Source: Mycobacterium interjectum (GTDB lineage Bacteria; Actinomycetota; Actinomycetes; Mycobacteriales; Mycobacteriaceae). From it: a stretch of DNA of 64,000 nucleotides. The stretch lies in assembly GCA_002102225.1 (NCBI GenBank), contig LQPB01000028.1, positions 124,001 to 188,000 on the forward strand, given 5' to 3'. A program made the position numbers and the translations under genes. The notes beneath the pieces were generated by a model. It searched no databases and was not told the DNA's origin. It saw only the letters and a program-made list of their open reading frames with translations. Numbering within the stretch: position 1 is the stretch's first letter; each line of letters begins with the position of its first letter. Below are positions 25,727 to 34,255 of this stretch, one piece after another.

Positions 25727-26816
25727 AGCGGTTCACCAAGTCCTCGTCCAGGGTCAGCAAGACCACACCGATTTCCAATCCCGAGGCCAGCGCCAGCAGC
25801 GCGACCGTTTCTCCCGGCTCGATGCGCCCGGCCTCGAGTTCCTCGACCAGGGCCACCGTGTGGGTCGTCGACGCCGTGTTGCCGTACCGGTCGACGGTGA
25901 TCACCGCATCGTGCCGGGGGCTGTCGCCGAACGCCTCCGACATGCGGGCCATTCCCTTGCGGATGGCGCGCGCCGAGGTCTGGTGCGTAATCACATGGTC
26001 GATGTCGTGCACCGAAATACCCACGGCGTCCAGCACTTCGCTCAGCAGCAGCGGCGTGTTGGCGATCGCGGCCTTCTGGATGGCGCGGGAGTTGGTGAAC
26101 ATCCGCGCACCCGGGTCGTGGCCCTCCGGGTAGGCCAGGCAGAGCCGGCTGTAGTCGGCCACCGTGGTGAAGCCGGCCAGGCTGATTCCCGCGGAGCCCG
26201 CGGGCGCCCGCTCGAGCAGGAGCGCGGCGCCGGCGTCGCCGAGCGTCAGGCAGGCCAGTTCCTTACTCATGATGTTGCGAATGTGGCGGGCCGCGTTGTG
26301 GCTCAACTGCGAGATGTACTCGCCGCTGACGACCAGGCCCCGCTCGACGACGCCCTGCCGGATCCAGTTGTTCAGAATCGTTACCCCGGTGAGCATTCCG
26401 GCGCATGCGTTCGACACGTCGAAGGTCATCGCCTGCGGGGCCCCGATCGCGCGGGCCACGGCGGCGCTCATCGTCGGTTCCAGCCATTGGGTGAGCCCGC
26501 CGCTGAATTTCGTGATGCTGCAGCTGATCACCACGTCGAGCGTGGCCGGATCCTGCCGTGCCTTGGCCAGGCAGTTCAGCGCCGCCGAGGTGGCCAGGGT
26601 GTAGGAATCCTCGTCGCCCACCGAGACGCGGCGCTCCCGGATCCCGGTCAACCGCTCCAGATCGATGTGGGTGCGGTGGCGGGTGGTCGCCATCAATTCG
26701 TCTGTCGTGAGCCGGGTTTCGGGCAGCTGCCGGCCGGCGCCGGCCAGCCGGGCGACGAACGGGGCGGGGGCGCCCTGCCCGGCGGTCTCCATCACCAGCC
26801 AATGCCGAGTCATCAT
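25710..26816 (-). CDS. 3-oxoacyl-ACP synthase III-type condensing enzyme
   Basis: A 368-residue KAS III-family enzyme with the full triad: Cys138 (SNACAGML), His278 (VITHQTSAR) and Asn313 (RYGNTAST). Such enzymes make a C-C or acyl-transfer bond from an acyl-CoA starter and an acyl-ACP or second acyl-CoA. The exact substrates cannot be read. AGGAGG stands 8 bases before ATG 26816. It follows the Acg-type nitroreductase gene by 25 bases, and overlaps the degenerate KAS III-like gene. The operon's only promoter appears to carry a DevR box, so this acyl chemistry is probably induced in hypoxia. Confidence 0.82.
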   Translation of the reverse strand: MMTRHWLVMETAGQGAPAPFVARLAGAGRQLPETRLTTDELMATTRHRTHIDLERLTGIRERRVSVGDEDSYTLATSAALNCLAKARQDPATLDVVISCSITKFSGGLTQWLEPTMSAAVARAIGAPQAMTFDVSNACAGMLTGVTILNNWIRQGVVERGLVVSGEYISQLSHNAARHIRNIMSKELACLTLGDAGAALLLERAPAGSAGISLAGFTTVADYSRLCLAYPEGHDPGARMFTNSRAIQKAAIANTPLLLSEVLDAVGISVHDIDHVITHQTSARAIRKGMARMSEAFGDSPRHDAVITVDRYGNTASTTHTVALVEELEAGRIEPGETVALLALASGLEIGVVLLTLDEDLVNRYGHGH

Positions 26817-26841
26817 TCATACCTCCTGTTTCGGCCGCCCG

Positions 26842-27825
26842 TTATTCACGAAACTCGAGGATCTCGGCCACCAGGCGACGCGCGGTGGCTTCGACGTGCC
26901 CGTCGAGCGTCGAGATGCCGACCCGGATCAGCAGCTGCGGCGTTCCGGCGGTACCGGTGAGCTGTTTGACGGTGTCGCGGCTCATCGCCATCTCGGTCAT
27001 GTGCGTCAGGGTGCAGGTGGCCATGCCGGCGACGGTGCACTCGAGCAGCACCGCCGACAGCGCCTCACCGCAGCGCAACACGTCGAGTGGGGCGTCGTCG
27101 TGGTGGGTGGACAGCACGAGGATCGTGGAACGGTCGTGGTCGGCGCCGGAGCGGTGCGGCTCCTCGGCCGCCGGGGGAAAGGCGCGGGCGACATCCACCG
27201 CGGCGGCCTCCGAACCCGACACCAGCGCGCTGTCGGGCACGTGGGTGACGTCCGACTCGAATGGCGATGTCCACCAACGCAGCTCGGACACGTAGGACGT
27301 GTCGTAGCGACGCAGCCGCTCGGTGAGCGCAGACGCCTCGGCCAGGGCCGGCCGCGCATCGTCGGCCAACACGTCCAGCAGCACCTCGTGCGGAAGAACC
27401 GCGCGGCGCAGCGCCGGCTCCAAAGACCCCCACGCCGACGGCGCGGCGAAGGGCAACCGATCCGTACGCCGCCGGCGGATCGCCGCCGCCCGCTGCAACC
27501 GTGCCTCCGTGACGTCGATCGGCGAAAACTCGAGGCTGGCCAGCAAGTCCGGTTCGAAAGGATCGGGGAGACGGGTCGTCGCGCAGCCCCAGCCGGCGGC
27601 GGCCATCGCGACCCGGAGGTGGTCGAGCACCGCGCCGCAACTCAGGATCAACTCGCGACCCGTGCGGTCGGTCGCGGACATCAGCCGGCGGCGATCGGCC
27701 CACAGCTGCAGCCGCTCGCCCGCGACCACCCAACGCCAGGGCTGGCTGTTGTGCAGCGAAGGGGCCCGGCCGGCCAACATGATCGCGTCCCGGATGACCT
27801 CGGCGCCCGGCGTTTGCACCGGCAT
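26842..27825 (-). CDS. Acg-type nitroreductase family protein (Rv2032/Rv3127/Rv3131 family)
   Basis: A 327-residue protein of the mycobacterial Acg family, related to flavin nitroreductases but longer and duplicated in layout. Family marks are AGRAPSLHNSQPWRW near the N-terminus, ILSCGAVLDHLRVA, RRRRTDRLPF and LLECTVAGMATCTLTH. M. tuberculosis Acg binds FMN but lacks classic nitroreductase activity and is proposed to sequester flavin. ATG 27825 with GGGGTGA before it is preferred to GTG 27834. A DevR box lies 58 bases upstream. It is the first gene of an operon with two KAS III-type genes, and one of four Acg paralogues in the window. Confidence 0.88.
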   Translation of the reverse strand: MPVQTPGAEVIRDAIMLAGRAPSLHNSQPWRWVVAGERLQLWADRRRLMSATDRTGRELILSCGAVLDHLRVAMAAAGWGCATTRLPDPFEPDLLASLEFSPIDVTEARLQRAAAIRRRRTDRLPFAAPSAWGSLEPALRRAVLPHEVLLDVLADDARPALAEASALTERLRRYDTSYVSELRWWTSPFESDVTHVPDSALVSGSEAAAVDVARAFPPAAEEPHRSGADHDRSTILVLSTHHDDAPLDVLRCGEALSAVLLECTVAGMATCTLTHMTEMAMSRDTVKQLTGTAGTPQLLIRVGISTLDGHVEATARRLVAEILEFRE

Positions 27826-27882
27826 GTGAATCACCCCATTTGCTCTGTCAGCTCGACAGTAGGGATGTCGCCGGAGGTGCTG

Positions 27883-27902
27883 ACAGGGTCGTTAGTCCCG
27901 AA
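27883..27902 (-). promoter_or_regulatory. DevR (DosR) box upstream of nitroreductase-KAS III operon
   Basis: ACAGGGTCGTTAGTCCCGAA matches the 20-bp DevR consensus TTSGGGACTWWAGTCCCSAA at GGG, C, TTAGTCCC and GAA. The second half is nearly perfect. It ends 58 bases before the ATG at 27825, a normal distance for DevR activation. Confidence 0.7.
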
Positions 27903-27940
27903 CGACCGGGGCGTTCGGCTCCCAGGGGCAGCGGGTGCGC

Positions 27941-29434
27941 CTATGGCGACGCGAGCCAGACGCCGAGCGCCTCTCGCGCCGAGTCCCCGGGGGACCCCGA
28001 GGTGTCTATGCGGTGCGCGGTGTCCCAGCCGGCTTGCTGAGCGGCCAACGCCGCGGCGATCTCCGGTGTCACCTCCGAGTTGCCCGGCGCCCTGGTGGTG
28101 ATTCGGCCGGCGGCCGTCTCCGTCGCCGCGGCGCACCTGAGTTCCACCGTCGCCGAGTGGGTTTCGGCGGCGAGGCGATGGGCGCGGGCGCGCATCTGCG
28201 GATCCCGCCAGGTGCCGTCGAGGATCACCGATTGCCCGTTGCCGAGCAGGGGGCGCGCCCGCCGCAGGGCGGCCTCGTAGACGGCCGCGACATTGCCGGG
28301 GTGATACAGCCCCCGATCGAGGACGCCGGATTCCCCGGTGATCGAGCCCGATTCCCGCAATTCGCGCCGCACGTCGTCGGTCGAGATCACCTGCGCCCCG
28401 GTCCGTTCGGCGAGCGCCCTTGCGACGGTGGACTTGCCGGTGCCCGGGTTGCCGCCGACGAGGGCCAGCCGCACGCGACCGGCTTCCAGGTGCTCGACGG
28501 CGATGGCGAGGTGCCGGGCGGCGTCCCTGGCGGCCTCTGGCTTGCCCTGTGACAGTCGCACGCAGTCGACCTTGGCCCGGACGCCGGCGCGATAAGCGAT
28601 GTAGAAGTGCGCCAGCGCCCGCGGCACGGCGCGCGCCGAGTGCGCGGCGTAGCGCTGCAGGAAATGCTCGCCGAGGTCCTTACGGCCCAGGAACTCCAGA
28701 TCCATCGCCAGGAACGCGGCGTCATCGACGCAGTCGACGTAGCGGAGCTTGTCGTCGAACTCCAGGCAGTCCAGCAGCGCGGGTCCGTCGGGCACGCAGA
28801 AGATGTCGTCGGCGAGCAGATCGCCGTGACCGTCGACGATGAGCCCGTCTGCGACGCGCCGCCCGAACAAGGGCCCGCGGCCCGCGACGAATTCGGCGGC
28901 GAGGCGCCGCACTCGCGACAAGGACTCGGGCGGCAGCGTGCCGGCGTAGCGGTCGAGTTCGGCCAGGTTGTCCCGCCACCGTCGGTCGACCGCGTCGGCC
29001 TCGCCCTCGGCGCTGATCACCGGGCCACGCTCGGCGCCGTCGTGAAACCGCGCCAACGCGGCGGCGATGGCATCCAGCACCTCCCCAATGGACTCGCCGG
29101 GGTCGCGGCGCACCATGGACGCCAGCCGGTCCTCGTCGCGGTAGCGGCGCATGACGACGATCGGTTCGGCCGGGCCGCCGGCGGGGTCGCTGAGGTACGC
29201 GACGCCGAGGTAGCTTTCGGGCGACAGCCGGCTGTTCAGCTCGACTTCCCGGCGGCACGCGCGCTCGCGCTGCTCGGGCGCGCGAAAGTCGAGAAAGTCG
29301 GTCAGCACCGGCTTCTTCGCCTTCAACGCCCGCTCACCCACCAGCACGACCATGCCCGTGTGGGTTTCGTGCACGTCGATGTAGGGCACCGCGGTTGTGG
29401 TCACCAACCCAGCGTCCGTCGCCGGGTGCCGCAC
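27941..29434 (-). CDS. Aminoglycoside phosphotransferase-like domain fused to P-loop kinase (Rv2004c family)
   Basis: A 497-residue two-domain protein. The N-terminal half resembles an aminoglycoside-phosphotransferase/fructosamine-kinase fold, with the catalytic-loop stretch VDGHGDLLADDIF and FDDKLRYVDCVDD. The C-terminal part is a P-loop kinase with Walker A GGNPGTGKST (about 327-336) and a gluconate-kinase-like layout. This matches Rv2004c of M. tuberculosis, a DevR-regulon gene of unknown substrate. GTG 29434 is chosen because AGGA lies 7 bases before it; TTG 29440 is too close. It follows the USP gene by about 9 bases, the same order as Rv2005c-Rv2004c. Confidence 0.85.
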   Translation of the reverse strand: MRHPATDAGLVTTTAVPYIDVHETHTGMVVLVGERALKAKKPVLTDFLDFRAPEQRERACRREVELNSRLSPESYLGVAYLSDPAGGPAEPIVVMRRYRDEDRLASMVRRDPGESIGEVLDAIAAALARFHDGAERGPVISAEGEADAVDRRWRDNLAELDRYAGTLPPESLSRVRRLAAEFVAGRGPLFGRRVADGLIVDGHGDLLADDIFCVPDGPALLDCLEFDDKLRYVDCVDDAAFLAMDLEFLGRKDLGEHFLQRYAAHSARAVPRALAHFYIAYRAGVRAKVDCVRLSQGKPEAARDAARHLAIAVEHLEAGRVRLALVGGNPGTGKSTVARALAERTGAQVISTDDVRRELRESGSITGESGVLDRGLYHPGNVAAVYEAALRRARPLLGNGQSVILDGTWRDPQMRARAHRLAAETHSATVELRCAAATETAAGRITTRAPGNSEVTPEIAAALAAQQAGWDTAHRIDTSGSPGDSAREALGVWLASP

Positions 29435-29443
29435 TGCCAAGTC

Positions 29444-30331
29444 CTAGGACGACCGCGCGACGATCACCGGCATCCGGACCGAGTGCACGACGGCGTTGCT
29501 GACCGAACCCAGCAGCGTCCGGGCGATGCCGCCCCGGCCGTGGCTGCCGAGGACGACCAGCTGCGCGGACTCCGATTTTTCGATCAGCTGGCGGGCCGGC
29601 CGATCGCAGACGAGGAGCCGGTGCACCGTGACGTCGGGGTAGCGTTCCTGCCAGCCGGCCAGGCGTTCGGCCAGGCTGCGCTCGGCCTCGGCCTTCACCA
29701 CGGCCCAATCGAATCCGGGCAGTTCGAGCACCTGAACGTCACTCCACGCGTGCAGCGCCTGCAGGTCGACCCCGCGCCGGGAAGCCTCGTCGAAGGCGAT
29801 GGCCGTCGCAAGCTCGGAGGCGGCCGAGCCGTCGATTCCCACCAGCACGGGGGCCTGCTGCGGGTGCGGCATCAACGGGTCTTCGTCGCGAATGACCGCG
29901 ACCGGACACTTCGCGTGTTGGACCACGCCCGAACTGACCGAACCGAGCAGGAGCCGGCCCACCGCCCCACGTCCGTTGCTGCCGACGACGACCATCTCGG
30001 CCTCTTCGGACAGCTCCACCAGCGTCGCCACCGGGGGCGAACACTTCAGTTCGCTGCTGATGACAAGCCGTTGGTGCCCCTGGACGGCGTCCTCGGCGAT
30101 CTTGACCGCCTCCTCGAGGGCCTGCCGGCCGTCCTGTTCCTGCCATACCGTGACCCCGGCCGGAAGCGGAATCTGGGGAAAGGTCGGCACGTACGCGCTG
30201 TACATGTGGACGAGCGTCAGCGGCACGTTCCGCATCGCCGCATCGCGGGCCGCCCAGCAGACGGCGGCATTCGAAGCCGGCGATCCGTCGACGCCGACGA
30301 CGATGCCGTGGCGGTTTATGGGTGTAGACAT
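29444..30331 (-). CDS. Universal stress protein, two tandem USP domains (Rv2005c-like)
   Basis: A 295-residue protein with two USP domains (about 9-145 and 158-293). Each starts with VVGVDGS or VGIDGS and ends with the ATP-binding pattern G-x2-G-x9-G-S: GSNGRGAVGRLLLGS in the first, GSHGRGGIARTLLGS in the second. Tandem USPs of mycobacteria bind ATP and affect growth under hypoxia. GAGGAGG stands 7 bases before ATG 30331, and a DevR box lies 47 bases further. It heads an operon with the Rv2004c-like gene and is divergent from the trehalose-phosphatase fusion, the M. tuberculosis Rv2004c-Rv2006 arrangement. Confidence 0.93.
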   Translation of the reverse strand: MSTPINRHGIVVGVDGSPASNAAVCWAARDAAMRNVPLTLVHMYSAYVPTFPQIPLPAGVTVWQEQDGRQALEEAVKIAEDAVQGHQRLVISSELKCSPPVATLVELSEEAEMVVVGSNGRGAVGRLLLGSVSSGVVQHAKCPVAVIRDEDPLMPHPQQAPVLVGIDGSAASELATAIAFDEASRRGVDLQALHAWSDVQVLELPGFDWAVVKAEAERSLAERLAGWQERYPDVTVHRLLVCDRPARQLIEKSESAQLVVLGSHGRGGIARTLLGSVSNAVVHSVRMPVIVARSS

Positions 30332-30377
30332 CGTTTCCTCCTCAGGTGAAAACGCTATTGGCCGAACGGTCGTCGAT

Positions 30378-30397
30378 CATGAGGCTTTAGTCCCCAA
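30378..30397. promoter_or_regulatory. DevR box between USP and trehalose-phosphatase fusion genes
   Basis: CATGAGGCTTTAGTCCCCAA matches the right half of the DevR consensus fully (TTTAGTCCCCAA) and the left half partly. It lies 47 bases from the USP start (minus strand) and 56 bases from the otsB-like GTG at 30453 (plus strand), so one box may serve both genes. Confidence 0.65.
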
Positions 30398-30411
30398 ACC
30401 CGTGGCCATCA

Positions 30412-30430
30412 GGCCCCGTTGACCGGGGCC
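30412..30430. repeat. Perfect inverted repeat in the trehalose-phosphatase leader
   Basis: GGCCCCG (30412-30418), TTGAC, CGGGGCC (30424-30430) is a perfect 7-5-7 inverted repeat 22 bases before the GTG at 30453. It could fold in the mRNA leader near the ribosome site or act as a second protein-binding site. Confidence 0.5.
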
Positions 30431-30452
30431 GCCACGTGGCATCGTCACAGAG

Positions 30453-33400
30453 GTGAGCGAATGGCCCGCCACCGTCGACCGGCGCTACCACGACGCCGTG
30501 ATCCTCGCTTTGGACAGCGTGGTCGCCGAGACCACCCCGGACGGCGCCGAGGCGCGCGATTCGACCGTCCCGTTGCTGCGGCGGCTGCGCGATGCCGGCG
30601 TTGCGACGGCCGTCTACTCCCCCGGCCGCGACTGCGGACAACTCCTGCGCGCCGCCGGAATTGACGACCTGGTGGGCGTTGTGGACGGCGACGCAACCGA
30701 AACCGCGAACCGCCTGGGGGTACGCCCGGTCCGCTGCGTGGTCATCGACCGCGATCCCGCCGGCCTCAAGGCCGGCAGGGAGTCCGGCTTTGGCCTCGTC
30801 ATCGGCCTGACGCGCAACGGGGATGCCGACGAGATGCTGTCGTGCGGGGCCGACACCGTGGTCGCCGACCTCGCCGGGATCTCGGTGAAAAGCGGTGGGG
30901 CGCCGATGTCGCGGATCACCGACGCCCTGCAGGCCTACGGCCAGGTCAAAGAACTGGTCACGAACCGGCGACCGGTGGTGTTCCTCGACTTCGACGGCAC
31001 GCTGTCCGAGATCGTGGCGCACCCCGACTCGGCCTCGCTCGTCGAGGGCGCCGGCGAGGCGCTGCGCGCGCTGGCCGCGCAGTGTCCGGTGGTGGTGGTC
31101 AGCGGTCGCGACGTCGGCGATCTTCGCGGCCGGGTCGGCGTCGACGGGGTGTGGTACGCGGGCAGCCACGGCCTCGAGTTGGTGGCGCCGGACGGCACCA
31201 GCCACGAGAACGCGGCCGCCGCCGGCGTCGTCGGCGCCCTCGCCCGCGCCGCTGACCGCTTGGCGGAGACGCTCAGCGATGTCCCGGGAACAGTGGTGGA
31301 GCGCAAGCGCTTCGGGATCGCTATTCACTACCGCCATGCCGATCCCGAAGACGTCGACCGGGTGATCGTGGCGGCCCACGAACTCGCCCGCTCCGAGGGC
31401 CTGCGGGCCACCCCGGGCCGGAAAGTCGTCGAACTGCGCCCAATCATGGACTGGGACAAGGGCACCACCCTCAATTGGCTCCTCCAACGCATCGTGGGCA
31501 ACGACGGGGCCGACCCGGGCACCGTGTTGCCGGTCTATGTCGGGGACGACATCACCGACGAGGATGCGTTCGACGCGGTCCTCTTCGACGGCGTGGGTAT
31601 CGTGGTCCGCCACGACGAGGGCGGTGACCGCGCGTCCGCCGCACTGTTCAGCCTCGAAAATCCCACCGCGGTAACCAATTTCGTTCGCCGCCTGGCCGAC
31701 GACCTGGAGGCCGCGGCATCCATGTCCGATGACGCCTGGGAACTCGTCTACGAGGGTTACGACCCGCAGTATGAGCGGCTCCGCGAGGCGCTGTGCACCG
31801 TCGGCAACGGCTACGTCGCGACCCGTGGCTGCGCCCCGGAGGCGGCCGCGTCCGAGGCGCATTACCCGGGCACCTACGCCACCGGCGTGTACAACACCCT
31901 GGAAGATCGGGTCGCGGGCCGGACCATCGAGAACGAGAGCCTCGTCAACCTGCCGAACTGGCTCTGGCTGACGTTCCGGATCAACGGCGGGGCCTGGTTT
32001 CACGTCGACGACGCCGAAATATTGTCGTATCGGCAGACATTCGATCTGCGTCACGCGACGCTGACCCGCACCCTGCGATTCCGGGACGGCTCGGACCAGA
32101 TCACGACGGTCACCCAGCAGCGTTTCGCATCCATGCACCAACCCCACCTGCTCGCCATGCGAACCATCGTCGGCGCCGAGAACTGGTCGGGCACAGTCGA
32201 GTTCAGCTCCCTGCTGGATGGCGGCGTGCAAAATACCGGGGTCGAGCGCTATCGGTCGTTGTCCAGCGCGCACCTCACCGCTGTGGCGATAGACGAAATG
32301 ACGCCCGACTCGGTGCTCTTGCGTACGGAAACCTCGCAGTCGCACATCTCGATCGCGGTCGCGGCCCGCACCACCGTGTGGTGCGGGGACACCCGGGCCG
32401 ACGCCCGGTACACCGTCGTGGCCGAGGGCGACCGCGGCGGCCACAACATCGCGGTCCCCCTGTCCGCCGGCCAGTCGGTCACGTGCGAAAAAGTCGCGAC
32501 CATCTTCACCGGCCGGGACACCGCCATCTCGGAACCGGCCGGCGCCGCCCAGCAATATCTCGACGCGGCCGGGCGATACGACGAGCTGCGCCAACAGCAC
32601 GCGCGGGCGTGGGACCGGTTGTGGGAGCAGTGCACCATCGGCCTGGCGGACGGCATGCCGGCGCTGCGGGTCTTGCGGCTGCATTTGCTGCATGTGCTGC
32701 AGACCATTTCGCCGCACACCGCCGAACTCGACGCCGGCGTCCCGGCGCGCGGGCTGCACGGCGAGGCCTACCGCGGGCACGTCTTCTGGGACGCGCTGTT
32801 CGTCTCCCCGGTGCTGAGCCTGCGCATGCCCAACGTGGCCCGCTCGCTGCTGCTCTACCGGTACCGGCGGCTTCCCGAGGCGCGACGTGCCGCGAGGCGC
32901 GCCGGGTATCTCGGCGCGATGTACCCCTGGCAGTCGGGCAGTGACGGGCGCGAGGTGAGCCAGGAGGTGCATCTCAATCCGCAGTCCGGGCGATGGAATC
33001 CGGACGCCAGCGCACGCGCGCACCACGTCGGCCTCGCGATCGCCTACAACGCCTGGCAGCACTACCAGGTCACCGGTGACCGCCAGTGGCTTGGCGACTA
33101 CGGCGCCGAGATGCTGGTCGAGATCGCGCGATTCTGGGTGGGGCTGGCCACCTTCGACGACACCCGCGGCCGCTACACGATCCGGGGAATCATCGGCCCC
33201 GACGAGTTTCATTCGGGCTACCCGGGCAAGGAGTACGACGGGATCGACAACAACGCGTACACCAACGTGATGGCGGTCTGGGTGATCATGCGCGCGATGG
33301 ACGCGCTGGACCTGCTGCCGCTGCGCGACCGGCTCGACCTCGTCGGAAGGGTCGACCTGACCACGGACGAGCTCGATCGCTGGGATCACGTCACGCGGCG

Positions 33401-34112
33401 CATGTTCGTCCCCTTCCACGACGAGGTGATCAGCCAGTTCGAAGGCTATTCGGAGCTGGACGAATTGGATTGGGACGATTACCGGCAGCATTACGGCAAC
33501 ATCCAACGGCTCGATCGCATCCTGGAAGCCGAAAACGACAGCGTCAACAACTACAAGGCCTCCAAGCAAGCCGACGCCCTGATGCTGTTCTACCTGCTGT
33601 CGTCCGAGGAGTTGCTGGGTCTGTTCGGCCGGCTCGGCTACCGCTTTGCGCCCGAGCAGATTCCGAAGACGATCGAGTATTACCTGGCGAGGACTTCGGA
33701 CGGATCGACACTGAGCGCGATCGTCCATTCGTGGGTGCTCACCCGCGCCCATCGGCATCACGCCATGCGGTACTTCATCCAGGTGCTGGGTTCCGATGTC
33801 GTCGACATCCAGGGCGGCACCACCTCGGAGGGGATACACCTGGCGGCGATGGCCGGCAGCGTCGATCTGCTGCAACGGTGCTTCACCGGACTGGAGACAC
33901 GCGATGACCGGCTGGTGCTCAGCCCGCACTGGCCCGAAGCGCTCGGCCCCATCGAGTTCCCATTCGTTTACCGTGGTCAGCGCGTTCATCTCCGGATCAG
34001 TGGGCGGACCGGCGTTTTGACCTCCGAGTCCGGCAATGCCGGAGGAATCACGGTCGAATGCCGCGGTCGCGTGCAGCACCTTTTGCCCGGAGGCAGCATC
34101 GAGGTCGCATGA
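30453..34112 (+). CDS. otsB1: HAD-trehalose-6-phosphate phosphatase-GH65 fusion (Rv2006 family)
   Basis: A 1219-residue fusion of three parts. Residues 1-150 are a HAD-like domain without an obvious full catalytic loop. Residues about 175-420 are an OtsB domain with LDFDGTL (Asp179, Asp181), SGRD and a GDDITDED motif, expected to dephosphorylate trehalose-6-phosphate. Residues about 427-1219 are a GH65 domain with catalytic Glu918 in GPDEFH, a family that phosphorolyses or hydrolyses trehalose, maltose or kojibiose. M. tuberculosis Rv2006 (OtsB1) has the same order and is in the DevR regulon, though its phosphatase role there is doubtful. GTG 30453 has a weak ribosome site. A hairpin follows the stop. 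Confidence 0.88.
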   Translation: MSEWPATVDRRYHDAVILALDSVVAETTPDGAEARDSTVPLLRRLRDAGVATAVYSPGRDCGQLLRAAGIDDLVGVVDGDATETANRLGVRPVRCVVIDRDPAGLKAGRESGFGLVIGLTRNGDADEMLSCGADTVVADLAGISVKSGGAPMSRITDALQAYGQVKELVTNRRPVVFLDFDGTLSEIVAHPDSASLVEGAGEALRALAAQCPVVVVSGRDVGDLRGRVGVDGVWYAGSHGLELVAPDGTSHENAAAAGVVGALARAADRLAETLSDVPGTVVERKRFGIAIHYRHADPEDVDRVIVAAHELARSEGLRATPGRKVVELRPIMDWDKGTTLNWLLQRIVGNDGADPGTVLPVYVGDDITDEDAFDAVLFDGVGIVVRHDEGGDRASAALFSLENPTAVTNFVRRLADDLEAAASMSDDAWELVYEGYDPQYERLREALCTVGNGYVATRGCAPEAAASEAHYPGTYATGVYNTLEDRVAGRTIENESLVNLPNWLWLTFRINGGAWFHVDDAEILSYRQTFDLRHATLTRTLRFRDGSDQITTVTQQRFASMHQPHLLAMRTIVGAENWSGTVEFSSLLDGGVQNTGVERYRSLSSAHLTAVAIDEMTPDSVLLRTETSQSHISIAVAARTTVWCGDTRADARYTVVAEGDRGGHNIAVPLSAGQSVTCEKVATIFTGRDTAISEPAGAAQQYLDAAGRYDELRQQHARAWDRLWEQCTIGLADGMPALRVLRLHLLHVLQTISPHTAELDAGVPARGLHGEAYRGHVFWDALFVSPVLSLRMPNVARSLLLYRYRRLPEARRAARRAGYLGAMYPWQSGSDGREVSQEVHLNPQSGRWNPDASARAHHVGLAIAYNAWQHYQVTGDRQWLGDYGAEMLVEIARFWVGLATFDDTRGRYTIRGIIGPDEFHSGYPGKEYDGIDNNAYTNVMAVWVIMRAMDALDLLPLRDRLDLVGRVDLTTDELDRWDHVTRRMFVPFHDEVISQFEGYSELDELDWDDYRQHYGNIQRLDRILEAENDSVNNYKASKQADALMLFYLLSSEELLGLFGRLGYRFAPEQIPKTIEYYLARTSDGSTLSAIVHSWVLTRAHRHHAMRYFIQVLGSDVVDIQGGTTSEGIHLAAMAGSVDLLQRCFTGLETRDDRLVLSPHWPEALGPIEFPFVYRGQRVHLRISGRTGVLTSESGNAGGITVECRGRVQHLLPGGSIEVA

Positions 34113-34132
34113 GGCCGGCGTCGGCTGGCCTC
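34111..34132 (+). terminator. Hairpin at the end of the trehalose-phosphatase fusion gene
   Basis: GAGGCCGGC (34111-34119) pairs with GCTGGCCTC (34124-34132), including one G-T pair, around a GTCG loop. It overlaps the TGA stop. There is no T tract. Confidence 0.45.
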
Positions 34133-34154
34133 GCAATGGACCAATGCTTCGAAA

Positions 34155-34174
34155 CGGGGGTCTAACGGCCCTGC
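34155..34174 (+). promoter_or_regulatory. DevR box upstream of USP gene 34256
   Basis: CGGGGGTCTAACGGCCCTGC fits the GGGNCTNNNGGCCC form of the DevR box (GGG, C, T, G and CCC at the conserved places). It lies 82 bases before the ATG at 34256. Confidence 0.55.
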
Positions 34175-34255
34175 TGGCACCACGTAGCCGCCAATAACGT
34201 CGTCGGAGAGGGATTTCCCGGGACTGTGCCGGGGCCATTCGGATCGGGAGGAATC

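Noticed and set aside
34155..34174. The box at 34155 as a terminator stem for the preceding gene
   Set aside because: A separate hairpin already overlaps that gene's stop, and this site fits the DevR pattern and spacing better than a stem with T tract.
30387..34238. A 1283-codon open frame on the minus strand across the trehalose-phosphatase fusion gene
   Set aside because: It is the antisense shadow of a clear GH65/OtsB gene. The translated product is His/Arg/Gly-rich low-complexity with no family stretch, as expected for antisense frames in very GC-rich DNA.
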